Positions 23,016-32,884 of a DNA stretch of 64,000 nt are shown here, piece by piece. The stretch is taken from positions 77,801-141,800 of the forward strand of contig UQDV01000003.1 of assembly GCA_900539945.1 (NCBI GenBank). Direction: 5' to 3'. Source of the stretch: an uncultured Faecalibacterium sp. GTDB lineage: Bacteria; Bacillota; Clostridia; Oscillospirales; Ruminococcaceae. How positions within the stretch are numbered: position 1 is the first letter of the stretch; every line of letters begins with the position of its first letter. The position numbers and the translations under genes are program-made. The notes below the pieces were generated by a model. It saw only the letters and a program-made list of their open reading frames with translations. It was not told the origin of the DNA and did no database searches.

Positions 23016-23513
23016 ATGCTGAAACTCGATATCAACCTGCTGTGGACCGTGGTCAACGTTCTCATCATGTACGCGCTGCTGCGCAAGTTCCTGTTCAAGC
23101 CTGTGCAGGACGTGCTGGACAAGCGCCAGAAGATGGTGGACGATGAGCTGGCCAATGCGCAGGATGCAAAGACCAAGGCAGAAGCTGCCCTGGCTGCAGC
23201 AAACGACAAGCTGCACAATGTGGACGTTGAGGCCGCTGCCCGCCGCGAAGAGAGCGCACAGCAGGCCGAAAAACAGAAGGAACAGCTGCTGGCTGAGGCA
23301 CAGCGTCAGGCCGACGCCATCGTGGCCGAGGGCAAGGCAGCTGCAGAAGCAGAGCGCGCCAGCAAGCTGCGCCAGGCCGACGCACAGATCGCCGACCTGA
23401 CCCGCACCATGTGCGCAAAGGTGCTGGAGCGCAACCTCACGCAGCAGGATGATGCCCGTATGCTGGACGACCTGCTGCAGAAAGCGGGGGAGAGCGATGG
23501 CAAGCGCGTCTGA
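23016..23513 (+). CDS. atpF: ATP synthase Fo subunit b
   Basis: Subunit b forms the peripheral stalk. The 165-residue protein has one N-terminal membrane helix (about 6-24), the conserved FLFKPVQDVLDKRQ hinge and a long Ala/Glu/Lys/Gln-rich right-handed coiled coil (about 40-150). TGGAGG lies before ATG 23016. Its last 17 nt overlap the start of the delta-alpha fusion gene, so the stalk and the fused delta domain are translationally coupled. No second b-type gene is present. Confidence 0.94.
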   Translation: MLKLDINLLWTVVNVLIMYALLRKFLFKPVQDVLDKRQKMVDDELANAQDAKTKAEAALAAANDKLHNVDVEAAARREESAQQAEKQKEQLLAEAQRQADAIVAEGKAAAEAERASKLRQADAQIADLTRTMCAKVLERNLTQQDDARMLDDLLQKAGESDGKRV

Positions 23514-25227
23514 GATTTTAAAGGCTTATCTGCACTGTGCCCGTACCCCGGCTGAGGACGCCGTGGAGCGCATCCGCACCCAGCTGAAAAAGCAGTACGG
23601 TGCCGCTGAGGTGGAGCTGACCGTCAGCGTGGAGCCGAACCTGATCTCCGGCTATGTGCTGCAGGTGGGCGACCGTGTGTTCGACAACTCCGGCAAGAGC
23701 GCTCTGGCCGCCATTACGGCGGATGCGCCCAGTCTGGCTGTGATGCAGACCCGTGTGGAGGACTACAAGCCCGCCGCCACGACCGCAGAGGGCGGCACCG
23801 TGATCTCCGCAGCCGACGGCGTTGTGGACGTCAAGGGCATGGATCAGGCCGTTTACGGCGAGATCGTCACCTTTGACAACGGTGCAAAGGGCATGGTGGA
23901 AAGCGTGGAGCCCGATCATCTGGGCATCATGCTGTTTGACAAGATCGAGGAAGTGGGCGTGGGCACTCTGGTGACCCGCAGCGGCAAGCGCGCCGGCATC
24001 CCGGTGGGCGACGGCTTCCTGGGCCGCGTCATCAGCCCCCTGGGCGAGCCCATCGACGGCAAGGGCCCCATTGAGGCAGAGGGCTACAACCCCATCGAGA
24101 AGCAGGCCCCCGGCATCCTGGAGCGCCAGAGCGTGGACACCCCGCTGCACACCGGCATCCTGGCCATCGACTCCATGTTCCCCATCGGCCGTGGTCAGCG
24201 TGAGCTGATCATCGGCGACCGCCAGACCGGCAAGACCTCCATTGCAACCGACGCCATCCTGAACCAGAAAGACAAGGATGTGCTGTGCATCTATGTGGCC
24301 ATCGGCCAGAAGGCTTCTTCCATCGCCCGCGTGGCAGGCGACCTGCAGAAGCACGGCGCCATGAGCTACACCACCATCGTGGCGGCTACCGCGTCCGACT
24401 CGGCACCGCTGCAGTACATCGCCCCATATGCCGGCACTGCGCTGGCCGAGTACTTCATGGGCAAGGGCAAGAGCGTGCTGATCGTGTACGACGATCTGTC
24501 CAAGCATGCGGTGGCCTACCGTGCCATCTCGCTGCTGCTGCGCCGTTCTCCCGGCCGTGAAGCTTACCCCGGCGATGTGTTCTATCTGCACTCCCGTCTG
24601 CTGGAGCGCTCCTGCCGCATGCGGGATGACCTGGGCGGCGGTTCCATTACCGCACTGCCCATCGTCGAGACCCAGGCAGGCGACGTTTCCGCTTACATCC
24701 CCACCAACGTCATTTCCATCACCGATGGCCAGATCTTCCTGGAGAGCGCCCTGTTCAACGCCGGCAACCGCCCGGCTGTCAACGTGGGCCTGTCGGTGTC
24801 CCGTGTGGGCGGCGCAGCCCAGACCAAGGCCATGAAGAAGGCCAACGCCAACCTGCGTATCGAGCTGGCACAGTACAAGGACATGGAGTCCTTTGCCCAG
24901 TTCAGCTCCGATCTGGACGCCGAGACCCGCCGCCAGCTGGATCACGGCAAGGCCCTGATGGAGATGCTCAAGCAGCCGCTGTATCAGCCTAAGTCCGACG
25001 CAGAGCAGGTAGTCCTGCTCACGCTGGCTTCGCATGGCGTGCTCGACGAGATCCCCACGGCCGAGCTGCGCACCAAGACTTCCGCATTTGTGCGCCAGTT
25101 CCGCGCGGATGTGTCCGGCACGATGGACAAGATCACCGCCACCGGCAAGCTCGAACCCGATGAGGTCGATGCCATCCTGAACGCCTGGAAAGCATATGCG
25201 GGAGGCGACAGCCATGCCGTCCAGTAA
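23497..25227 (+). CDS. atpA: ATP synthase F1 subunit alpha with N-terminal delta C-domain fusion
   Basis: Alpha is the non-catalytic nucleotide-binding subunit of F1. This product is 576 residues, about 70 longer than usual. Residues 1-62 or so are not alpha: AVERIRTQLKKQYGAAEVEL, then VEPNLISGYVLQVGDRVFDNS, matches the C-terminal domain of subunit delta/OSCP (compare VDPSLIGG and RVGDxVIDGS). The alpha part starts near MQTRVEDYK with GTVISAADGVVDV. It contains Walker A GDRQTGKTS, the visible VYDDLSKHAVAYR motif and an intact C-terminus. GGGGGAGAG lies 2 nt before ATG 23497. No stand-alone atpH exists in the operon, and the delta N-terminal domain is absent. Confidence 0.93.
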   Translation: MASASEILKAYLHCARTPAEDAVERIRTQLKKQYGAAEVELTVSVEPNLISGYVLQVGDRVFDNSGKSALAAITADAPSLAVMQTRVEDYKPAATTAEGGTVISAADGVVDVKGMDQAVYGEIVTFDNGAKGMVESVEPDHLGIMLFDKIEEVGVGTLVTRSGKRAGIPVGDGFLGRVISPLGEPIDGKGPIEAEGYNPIEKQAPGILERQSVDTPLHTGILAIDSMFPIGRGQRELIIGDRQTGKTSIATDAILNQKDKDVLCIYVAIGQKASSIARVAGDLQKHGAMSYTTIVAATASDSAPLQYIAPYAGTALAEYFMGKGKSVLIVYDDLSKHAVAYRAISLLLRRSPGREAYPGDVFYLHSRLLERSCRMRDDLGGGSITALPIVETQAGDVSAYIPTNVISITDGQIFLESALFNAGNRPAVNVGLSVSRVGGAAQTKAMKKANANLRIELAQYKDMESFAQFSSDLDAETRRQLDHGKALMEMLKQPLYQPKSDAEQVVLLTLASHGVLDEIPTAELRTKTSAFVRQFRADVSGTMDKITATGKLEPDEVDAILNAWKAYAGGDSHAVQ

Positions 25228-26098
25228 GCTGCTGAAAGAGCGCATTGAGAGCATTCAGGACACCATGAAGATCACGAACGCCATGTACCTGATCTCCTCG
25301 TCCAAGCTCCGCAAGGCGCGCAAGAATTACCAGAACGTTTCGCCCTACTTCAACCGCATGCGCGACACCATCTCCCGGGTGGTGCCTCATCTGCCGGAGG
25401 AGCCGGTGCACCCGTTCTTCCACGACCGTACCAACGAAAAGTCGAACCCCCGCCGCGCCTATCTGGTGCTGACGGCAGACAAGGGCATGGCCGGTGCATT
25501 CAACCAGAACATCCTCCGGTTCCTCAAGGAGCACGCGGATGAGAACGACCGGTTCTATGTGATCGGTCAGGTGGGTTACCGCGCACTGTACCACAAGGAC
25601 CCGCGTCTGGTGGAAGAGTTCCGCTACAGTGCCACCGCGCCCACCCTGCAGCGCGCCCGCGACATCACGGTGGACGCCATCGACGACTTCAAGTCCGGCA
25701 AGCTGGATGAGATCTACCTCGTCTACACCAGGATCGAGAATGCACTGACCAGCGAGCCCACCATGGTGCGTCTGCTGCCGCTGGACCGCGAGCATCTGCA
25801 GCCCGCCCCCAAGGGTCTGGGCGACCCCAGCGGTGAGGTGGAGCTGTTCCCGGACGCCTGGACGGTGTTCGAGCAGACCGCGCCCATCTACATGCATGGC
25901 ATGATCTTTGGTGCCATGACCGAGAGCTACTGCGCCGAGCAGAGCGCCCGCATGACCGCCATGGATTCCGCCACCAAGAGCGCGAACGACATGATCCGCG
26001 ATCTGCAGCTGGAGTACAACCGTACCCGTCAGGGCTCCATCACCCAGGAGATCACCGAGATCATCGGTGGTGCAGCTGCTGTGCAGAAGCGGGATTAA
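25214..26098 (+). CDS. atpG: ATP synthase F1 subunit gamma
   Basis: Gamma is the rotating central shaft. The 294-residue product begins MPSSKLLKERIESIQDTMKITNAMYLISSSKLRKA, the conserved N-terminal helix. It has the TADKGMAGAFNQNI core and the C-terminal helix MDSATKSANDMIRDLQLEYNRTRQGSITQEITEIIGGA. ATG 25214, 8 nt after GGGAGG, overlaps the atpA end by 14 nt and is preferred to an ATG-like start at 25196, which lacks conserved residues. Confidence 0.95.
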   Translation: MPSSKLLKERIESIQDTMKITNAMYLISSSKLRKARKNYQNVSPYFNRMRDTISRVVPHLPEEPVHPFFHDRTNEKSNPRRAYLVLTADKGMAGAFNQNILRFLKEHADENDRFYVIGQVGYRALYHKDPRLVEEFRYSATAPTLQRARDITVDAIDDFKSGKLDEIYLVYTRIENALTSEPTMVRLLPLDREHLQPAPKGLGDPSGEVELFPDAWTVFEQTAPIYMHGMIFGAMTESYCAEQSARMTAMDSATKSANDMIRDLQLEYNRTRQGSITQEITEIIGGAAAVQKRD

Positions 26099-26123
26099 AG
26101 AAAAGAACGAACTTATAATATAA

Positions 26124-27547
<1,424 letters not shown>

Positions 27548-27548
<1 letters not shown>

Positions 27549-27955
27549 TGAACAAGTTCATGCTGAATATCACGGCCTCCAGCGGTGAGTTCTATCAGGG
27601 CGACTGTGAGGACCTCGTGCTGCCCACCGGCGACGGTGTGTATGGCGTGCAGGCCGGGCACAACCCCGTGCTGGTGGCCATCCACATGGGCATCCTGCAC
27701 TTTGAAGTGAACGGCGAAGCCCGCGACATTCTGGTGGGTGACGGCATTGCCGAGGTGACCCCCGCGTATGTGATGGTGCTGGTGGACAGCGCCGAGCGCC
27801 CGGAGGATATCGACAAGAACCGTGCCGAGGCGGCCCGCATCCGTGCGGAAGAGCGCCTGCAGCACCAGAAGAGCATGCATGAATATTATCAGAGCCAGAT
27901 CGCACTGCAGCGTGCCATGCAGCGTCTGCAGGCTGCATCCAAGTACAAGCGCTGA
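27548..27955 (+). CDS. atpC: ATP synthase F1 subunit epsilon
   Basis: Epsilon couples the rotor to F1 and can inhibit ATP hydrolysis. The 135-residue protein has the N-terminal beta-sandwich (LNITASSGEFYQGDCEDLVLPTGDGVYGVQAGHNP) and the C-terminal two-helix arm (ARIRAEERLQHQK, IALQRAMQRLQAASKYKR). The TGATG overlap with atpD suggests translational coupling. It is the last gene of the operon and is followed by an intrinsic terminator. Confidence 0.95.
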
Positions 27956-27969
27956 GACCTGAACCCGCA

Positions 27970-28017
27970 AAAACACCCGCTTTTCTGGGGAATTTTCCCC
28001 GGAGAACGGGTGTTTTT
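27970..28017 (+). terminator. Terminator of the atp operon
   Basis: AACACCCG pairs with CGGGTGTT around an inner GGGGAA/TTCCCC stem and is followed by TTTTTT (28012-28018). Confidence 0.9.
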
Positions 28018-28038
28018 TGTTGTGCGGGGCCGGAGGTC

Positions 28039-28067
28039 TTGACAGGAAGTGCTCAATGTGATATGAT
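28039..28067 (+). promoter_or_regulatory. Promoter of the SPFH-RHH pair
   Basis: Perfect TTGACA (28039-28044), a 17-bp spacer and TATGAT (28062-28067) lie about 45 bp before the SPFH gene. Confidence 0.7.
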
Positions 28068-28116
28068 TTTGATATCACAAAGAAACGCTTCCGACCCTGA
28101 TAAGGAGGGACTTGTT

Positions 28117-29154
28117 ATGGAAGAGAAAATTTTGAATACCCGCAAAAACGGCATGGCGGTGCTGCTGTTGACCCTGCTGGGCTATGTGGCATCCATTGCC
28201 CTGTTTATTTACAGCATCACCCTGCTGGATGCAGACCGGATGCTTTTGGGCTTGCCGCTGCTGGTTTTGTCCATTGCGTACTTCATCGCAGGCATCTTCC
28301 TGTTCTGCGGTTTGAAGGTGCTCAAGCCGCAGGAAGCGCTGGTGCTCACCCTGTTTGGTGATTACATTGGCACCCTGAAGGGACAGGGCTTTTACTGGGT
28401 GAACCCCTTCTGCACCGCTGTCAACCCTGCCGCCGGTACCCGCCTGAGCCAGAGCGGCGATGTGAACAGCAAGGAAACCAGCGTGGCTGCGCTGTTTGGC
28501 CAGAGCGGCCAGAATGCCCAGGTCAGTGCCGAATCCATGAGCAGAAAGATCTCCCTGAAAATGATGACCCTGAACAACTCCCGGCAGAAGATCAACGACT
28601 GCCTGGGCAACCCGGTGGAGATCGGCATTGCGGTGATCTGGCGGGTCACCGACACCGCCAAGGCCGTGTTCAACGTAGACAACTACAAGGAGTATCTCTC
28701 CCTGCAGTGCGACAGCGCCCTGCGCAATGTGGTGCGGGTGTACCCCTATGATGTGGCCCCCAATGTGGATACCACCGGCGACGGTGTGGCCGATGAGGGC
28801 AGCCTGCGCGGCTCCTCCGAAGTGGTGGCGGCCCGCATCCGCGACGAGATCCAGAAGAATGTGGCCGAAGCCGGCATCGAGGTGGTAGAAGCCCGCATCA
28901 CCTATCTGGCCTATGCGCCGGAGATCGCAGCGGTCATGCTGCAGCGCCAGCAGGCCAGTGCCATCATCGACGCCCGCAAGATGATTGTGGACGGTGCCGT
29001 GGGCATGGTGGAAATGGCACTGGACCGTCTGAACGAAAACAAGGTGGTAGAGCTGGATGACGAGCGCAAGGCAGCCATGGTGTCCAACCTGCTGGTGGTG
29101 CTGTGCGGCAACCGCGACGCCCAGCCCATCGTGAACAGCGGCAGCCTGTACTGA
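28117..29154 (+). CDS. SPFH/Band 7-domain membrane protein
   Basis: This 345-residue protein has two N-terminal membrane spans (about 14-36 and 43-65), then an SPFH domain ([34 protein letters not shown]). The domain ends in a long helix with [38 protein letters not shown] proteins oligomerise in membrane microdomains and organise proteases or transport. AAGGAGG lies before ATG 28117; the frame upstream of it contains the promoter. The gene is coupled by a TGATG overlap to the next gene, a pairing seen in other Firmicutes. Confidence 0.88.
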   Translation: MEEKILNTRKNGMAVLLLTLLGYVASIALFIYSITLLDADRMLLGLPLLVLSIAYFIAGIFLFCGLKVLKPQEALVLTLFGDYIGTLKGQGFYWVNPFCTAVNPAAGTRLSQSGDVNSKETSVAALFGQSGQNAQVSAESMSRKISLKMMTLNNSRQKINDCLGNPVEIGIAVIWRVTDTAKAVFNVDNYKEYLSLQCDSALRNVVRVYPYDVAPNVDTTGDGVADEGSLRGSSEVVAARIRDEIQKNVAEAGIEVVEARITYLAYAPEIAAVMLQRQQASAIIDARKMIVDGAVGMVEMALDRLNENKVVELDDERKAAMVSNLLVVLCGNRDAQPIVNSGSLY

Positions 29155-29354
29155 TGGCCGAGCCAAAAAAGCAGGTACCCCTGCGCCTGAACGCCAAACT
29201 CTACGATGCCCTTGCTGCCTGGGCAGAGGATGATTTCCGCTCGGTGAACGGACAGATCGAATATCTGCTCACCGAGTGTGTGCGCCAGCGCAAGAAGAAC
29301 GGGAAATATGTTTCAGACCAGATCGACGTACCGCCGGAACTGGACCTGAAATAA
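29154..29354 (+). CDS. Arc-like ribbon-helix-helix protein
   Basis: The 66-residue protein has an RHH/Arc-type fold pattern: a beta strand [39 protein letters not shown], with PLRLN as strand and the following two helices. A basic segment (RQRKKNGK) and a short tail follow. Such proteins bind DNA as dimers and may act as repressors or antitoxins. The start codon shares its A with the SPFH stop (TGATG). No toxin-like partner is visible, so a regulatory role for the SPFH gene is more likely. Confidence 0.7.
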   Translation: MAEPKKQVPLRLNAKLYDALAAWAEDDFRSVNGQIEYLLTECVRQRKKNGKYVSDQIDVPPELDLK

Positions 29355-29370
29355 AACAGACGAACCAGCC

Positions 29371-29408
29371 CCGGCTGTGGAAGGTAGTTTTCCATAGCCG
29401 GGGCCGGT
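29371..29408. terminator. Hairpin after the RHH gene
   Basis: CCCCGGCT-G-TGGAA pairs with TTCCA-T-AGCCGGGG around a short loop. There is no T-run, so it may protect the 3-prime end rather than terminate alone. Confidence 0.5.
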
Positions 29409-29463
29409 TGCGTTTATGTGACAGAAAAACATGAAAAAAACAGGAAAGATGAAATAAAATCTA

Positions 29464-29492
29464 TTGACAGTTGCGGAGTTGTGACGCATAAT
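29464..29492 (+). promoter_or_regulatory. Promoter of the LCP gene
   Basis: TTGACA (29464-29469), a 17-bp spacer and CATAAT (29487-29492) would start transcription near 29500. This rules out an ATG at 29499 as the normal start of the next gene. Confidence 0.65.
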
Positions 29493-29555
29493 AAATGAAT
29501 GAGATGCTCTGGAATCCCAGAGCGTTTCGGACCAAAGCAAGGAGCAGCGATCCCG

Positions 29556-30557
29556 TTGAAGGAACAAGAACAAAAAAACAAGACGGTTTTTCATGCTGTA
29601 GCAGCATTGCTGGCCGTTCTGGCGGTCGTGCTGGTACTGTACGGCGGGGGCCGCTGGCTGGAGAAACGGGCAGAAAAGCCGGAGACCCGCACCCAGCTGC
29701 CCCAGGCCGACCAGGAGACTGTGGAAGTGGACGGCGTGACCTACCGCAAAAAGAGCCGCCTGACCACGATCCTGGTCATGGGCGTGGACCACGACACCCA
29801 GGACAGCTACGAGTACCGCAAGGCCGGCCAGGCCGACTTTCTGCGGTTGGTAGTACTGGATGACGCGGACAAGACGGTGCAGCAGTTGCAGATCGACCGC
29901 GATACCATGACCTCCGTGACGGTGCTGGGCCTGTTGGGGGACCGCTACGAGCCGGTGACCCAGCAGATCTGTCTGGGTTATGCCTTTGGCGATGGCCGCC
30001 AGACCAGCTGCGAGGTGACCGTGGAAGCAGTGGGAAACCTGCTGGGCGGACAGACCATCGACCAGTATCTGGCCATGGGGCTGGACGGCATTTCCACCCT
30101 GAACGATCTGGCAGGCGGTGTGACCGTGACGCTGGAGGATGATTTCTCCGCCATCGACCCGGCCATGACCAAGGGTACGACCCTCACGCTGCAGGGCGAG
30201 CAGGCCGAGACCTATGTCCGCTCCCGCCGCAGTGTCGGTGTAGGCACCAACGAGGCCCGCATGGCGCGGCAGGAAAGCTACATCCGACAGCTGTCGGTGC
30301 AGCTGGATGAAAAACTGCAGAAGGATCAGAACTTTGCCGTGGACGCCTACGACGCCCTGCAGCCCTACCTGACCACCAGCATGGCCAAAGGTCAGCTGGT
30401 GAACGAGGCCTGGGCGGCAAAGGACTACACCCGGCTGGACACCATCAAACCGGATGGCACCTATCAGGTCGGGGAGGATGGCTTTATGGAGTTTTATCCG
30501 GATGCCGATGCGTTGCAGCAGGCGGTGCTGCAGTTGTTTTACGAAAAAGTTGAATAA
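29556..30557 (+). CDS. LytR-CpsA-Psr (LCP) family protein
   Basis: LCP proteins transfer lipid-linked glycopolymers to peptidoglycan. The 333-residue product has a basic start, one membrane anchor (about 11-30), and an extracellular LCP domain with LTTILVMGVDHD, GQADFLRLVVLDD, LQIDRDTM and RSRRSVGVGTNEARMARQESYI. These are recognisable but divergent forms of the family motifs. The start is taken as TTG 29556, 11 nt after AGGAG, because the frame further up begins at the transcription start. It lies near a polysaccharide co-polymerase/kinase set, consistent with surface glycan attachment. Confidence 0.8.
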   Translation: MKEQEQKNKTVFHAVAALLAVLAVVLVLYGGGRWLEKRAEKPETRTQLPQADQETVEVDGVTYRKKSRLTTILVMGVDHDTQDSYEYRKAGQADFLRLVVLDDADKTVQQLQIDRDTMTSVTVLGLLGDRYEPVTQQICLGYAFGDGRQTSCEVTVEAVGNLLGGQTIDQYLAMGLDGISTLNDLAGGVTVTLEDDFSAIDPAMTKGTTLTLQGEQAETYVRSRRSVGVGTNEARMARQESYIRQLSVQLDEKLQKDQNFAVDAYDALQPYLTTSMAKGQLVNEAWAAKDYTRLDTIKPDGTYQVGEDGFMEFYPDADALQQAVLQLFYEKVE

Positions 30558-30630
30558 GCGTGCCCAAGACACGTTTATGATAAAGACGCTCTCAAAGCCG
30601 AGAGAACTGGTCTGAAAGGGGTATATTCTT

Positions 30631-31236
30631 ATGAAAATGAAAAAGATCGTTTGCGCCATGGTTTCCGCAGCTCTGCTGGTGAGCATGGCTGCCGCTACCG
30701 CTTTTGCTGTGGAGTCTGTGCCCAGCAAGACTGGCACCGATGCCGATGCAGGCAAGACTGAGGTCTCTGCTTCCGGTTCTGTCAGCAGCGAGGGCCTGCA
30801 GGTGGAGGTCAAGACCACGGAGGACTCCAGTAAGGAAGAGACCCAGCTGAAGGGCGAGGGCGTGGAGAAGTACCTGACTGCAGAGGCTGTGGATGCAGCT
30901 GCGAAGATCCTGGGCAGTGAGAAGGACGCCGTGACCGTCAGCGAGATCAAGGAAATCAAGGTCTCCGGCTACAAGACCGGCATGGACAAGATCACCGTCA
31001 AGGTCCCCATGGCAGCTCTGCCGGAGAGCGGCACCACCGTTGCCGTGATCATCCGTGTCAAGACCCCCAACGGCAAGATCGTCAACCTGCCTCTGGCCGG
31101 TGTGGTCGTGGAGGAGACCGTTGTGGTGAACGGTGTGGCCCGTAAGGTCCGTAAGGTCCAGCTGGAGCTGGATGCCACTACCATGATCAACCTGCAGGCA
31201 GGCAAGGCCTACATTGCAGCTGTGACCAGGAAGTAA
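30631..31236 (+). CDS. Secreted protein, unknown function
   Basis: This 201-residue protein has a clear signal peptide (KKIVCAMVSAALLVSMAAATAFA, cleavage likely after AFA near residue 26). A Ser/Thr/Asp-rich low-complexity stretch follows (about 30-70). The C-terminal domain of about 110 residues is rich in beta strands (KITVKVPMAAL, TVAVIIRVKTPNGK, VVVNGVARKVRKVQLELD). I do not recognise the domain. It has its own GAAAGGGG site and terminator, and sits between LCP and polysaccharide genes, so a cell-surface role is likely. Confidence 0.7.
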   Translation: MKMKKIVCAMVSAALLVSMAAATAFAVESVPSKTGTDADAGKTEVSASGSVSSEGLQVEVKTTEDSSKEETQLKGEGVEKYLTAEAVDAAAKILGSEKDAVTVSEIKEIKVSGYKTGMDKITVKVPMAALPESGTTVAVIIRVKTPNGKIVNLPLAGVVVEETVVVNGVARKVRKVQLELDATTMINLQAGKAYIAAVTRK

Positions 31237-31256
31237 AAACAGAACGACTTTGTCCT

Positions 31257-31295
31257 GCGGCGCTCTCTTCCGAAAAAGAGGACGCCGCATTTTTC
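31257..31295 (+). terminator. Terminator after the secreted protein gene
   Basis: GCGGCG pairs with CGCCGC around an inner CTCTT/AAGAG stem, followed by ATTTTTC. Confidence 0.8.
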
Positions 31296-31331
31296 ACGGA
31301 GAAAGCCAAGGGATTTTAAAGGAGCAACGAA

Positions 31332-32147
31332 GTGCAGCGAGATACTTTAACGCAGGAACCTTATCGTTCCGAGGTGCGGCCGCAGCAGGAAGAAGATACC
31401 ATTGATCTTCTGGAACTTTGCATGGGCCTGCTGGACCACTGGAAGTTTATTGCGGCAGCCGCAGCAGGAATGGTGCTGGCAGCACTCTATACCTTTTTGC
31501 TGGTGACCCCCCTCTACAAGGCCACCTCTACCATCTATGTGGTCAGCCGCAACGACTCGGTGCTGAACCTGTCGGATATTCAGATCGGCAGCGCCCTGAC
31601 CAGCGACTACATCAAGGTGTTTGAGATGTGGGAGGTGCACGAAAAGGTCATCAGTGCACTGGATCTGGACTATACCTATACCCAGATGGACAACATGCTC
31701 AGCGTGACCAATGCCAACGACACCCGTATGCTGGACATTACGGTGACCGATGCAGACCCCGAAGAGGCTGCAGCCATTGCCAATGAGTATGCTGAGGTGG
31801 GCGCAAGCTACATTGCGGAGAAGATGAAGACCGACGAGCCCACCATCATGTCCTCGGCCCGGGTACCGGCCAACCCCTTCAGCCCCAGCAAGACCAAGAA
31901 CATCCTGCTGGGCTTCCTGGCAGGCTTTGTGCTGGCTTGCGGTGTTGTGGTGCTGCGGGTGCTGCTGGACGATACCTATAAATCCGCTGAGGAGATCCGC
32001 AAGTACACCGGCATGGTGGTGCTGGCCTCTGTGCCCCTGGTGGGTGGCACCGAGCCCAAAAAGGGCAGCAACTTCCAGCGCCGCATGAAGCGCCTGAGCA
32101 AAGATATTTGCCGCCGTGTGGGCGGAAAGGCCGGGAGGAACGCATGA
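31332..32147 (+). CDS. Polysaccharide co-polymerase / kinase modulator (Wzz-CapA-like)
   Basis: The 271-residue protein has the Wzz topology: a short cytoplasmic N-terminus, membrane helix 1 (about 37-58), an extracytoplasmic domain, and membrane helix 2 (about 191-211) preceded by the proline-rich motif PANPFSPSKTKN. Such proteins set chain length and activate the paired tyrosine kinase. GTG 31332 follows AAAGGAG. It overlaps the kinase gene by 4 nt (ATGA), giving the Gram-positive CapA/CapB split arrangement. Confidence 0.88.
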   Translation: MQRDTLTQEPYRSEVRPQQEEDTIDLLELCMGLLDHWKFIAAAAAGMVLAALYTFLLVTPLYKATSTIYVVSRNDSVLNLSDIQIGSALTSDYIKVFEMWEVHEKVISALDLDYTYTQMDNMLSVTNANDTRMLDITVTDADPEEAAAIANEYAEVGASYIAEKMKTDEPTIMSSARVPANPFSPSKTKNILLGFLAGFVLACGVVVLRVLLDDTYKSAEEIRKYTGMVVLASVPLVGGTEPKKGSNFQRRMKRLSKDICRRVGGKAGRNA

Positions 32148-32884
32148 AACAGCTGAAGATCACAAAATTTCCGGAACTGGACTATGCAGGCAGCGAGGCC
32201 TTCAACACCCTGAGCACCAACCTGTCCTTTGCAGGTGAAACTGTAAAAAAGATCATGATCACCAGCTGCCACGCTTCGGAGGGCAAGAGCTATCTGTCCA
32301 TGAATCTGATGCGGACCCTGGCCCAGCGTGGCATGAAGGTGGCCTTGGTGGACGCCGACCTGCGCCGCAGCATGGTAAACACCCAGTACGGCCTGCAGTT
32401 TGAGAACGGCCGCAACGACGACAAGGGCCTTTCCCACTTTTTGGCCGGCATGGTGGGCATGGAGGAGGTCATCTACCAGACCGACATCCCCGGTGCCCTG
32501 ATGGTTCCGGTGGGCCGGGATGTGCCCAACCCCCTGGCTCTGCTGAGCAACCATCACTTCAAGGACCTGCTGGACACCCTGGCCCAGATGGTGGATTATG
32601 TGCTGGTGGACGCCGCCCCTGTGGGCGTGGTCATTGATGCTGCCGAGATCGCAAAATCCTGCGACGGCACTCTGATCGCTGTGCAGTACAACGATGTGCG
32701 CCGCCAGGAGCTGTTGGATGTGAAGCAGCAGATCGAGCAGAGCGGCTGCCCCATCCTGGGCACGGTGCTGAACCAGGTGGATTACGACAGCTACCTGAGC
32801 CGCAAGTATTATTACCGTACCTACGGCAAATACGGCTACTATAACCGGTACTATAAGCACAATCACGCGGCTGAAAAGAAATGA
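32144..32884 (+). CDS. BY-kinase (tyrosine autokinase, CapB/YwqD-like)
   Basis: The 246-residue cytoplasmic kinase phosphorylates itself on tyrosines when bound by its Wzz-type partner. Walker A is TSCHASEGKSYLS, Walker A-prime is VALVDADLRRS and Walker B is YVLVDAAPVGVV. The C-terminal tyrosine cluster, about ten Tyr in RKYYYRTYGKYGYYNRYYKH, is the autophosphorylation tail. ATG 32144 overlaps the preceding stop. The following gene encodes the matching phosphatase, so phosphorylation cycling of capsule or EPS assembly is indicated. Confidence 0.92.
   Translation: MKQLKITKFPELDYAGSEAFNTLSTNLSFAGETVKKIMITSCHASEGKSYLSMNLMRTLAQRGMKVALVDADLRRSMVNTQYGLQFENGRNDDKGLSHFLAGMVGMEEVIYQTDIPGALMVPVGRDVPNPLALLSNHHFKDLLDTLAQMVDYVLVDAAPVGVVIDAAEIAKSCDGTLIAVQYNDVRRQELLDVKQQIEQSGCPILGTVLNQVDYDSYLSRKYYYRTYGKYGYYNRYYKHNHAAEKK

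Noticed and set aside
29154..29354. Type II toxin-antitoxin pair
   Set aside because: The RHH protein could be an antitoxin, but the overlapping partner is a 345-residue SPFH membrane protein and no toxin-sized gene follows.
29499..29555. Upstream ATG start for the LCP gene
   Set aside because: The promoter -10 box ends at 29492, so an mRNA would begin at about the ATG itself without a ribosome-binding site. The TTG at 29556 has AGGAG upstream.
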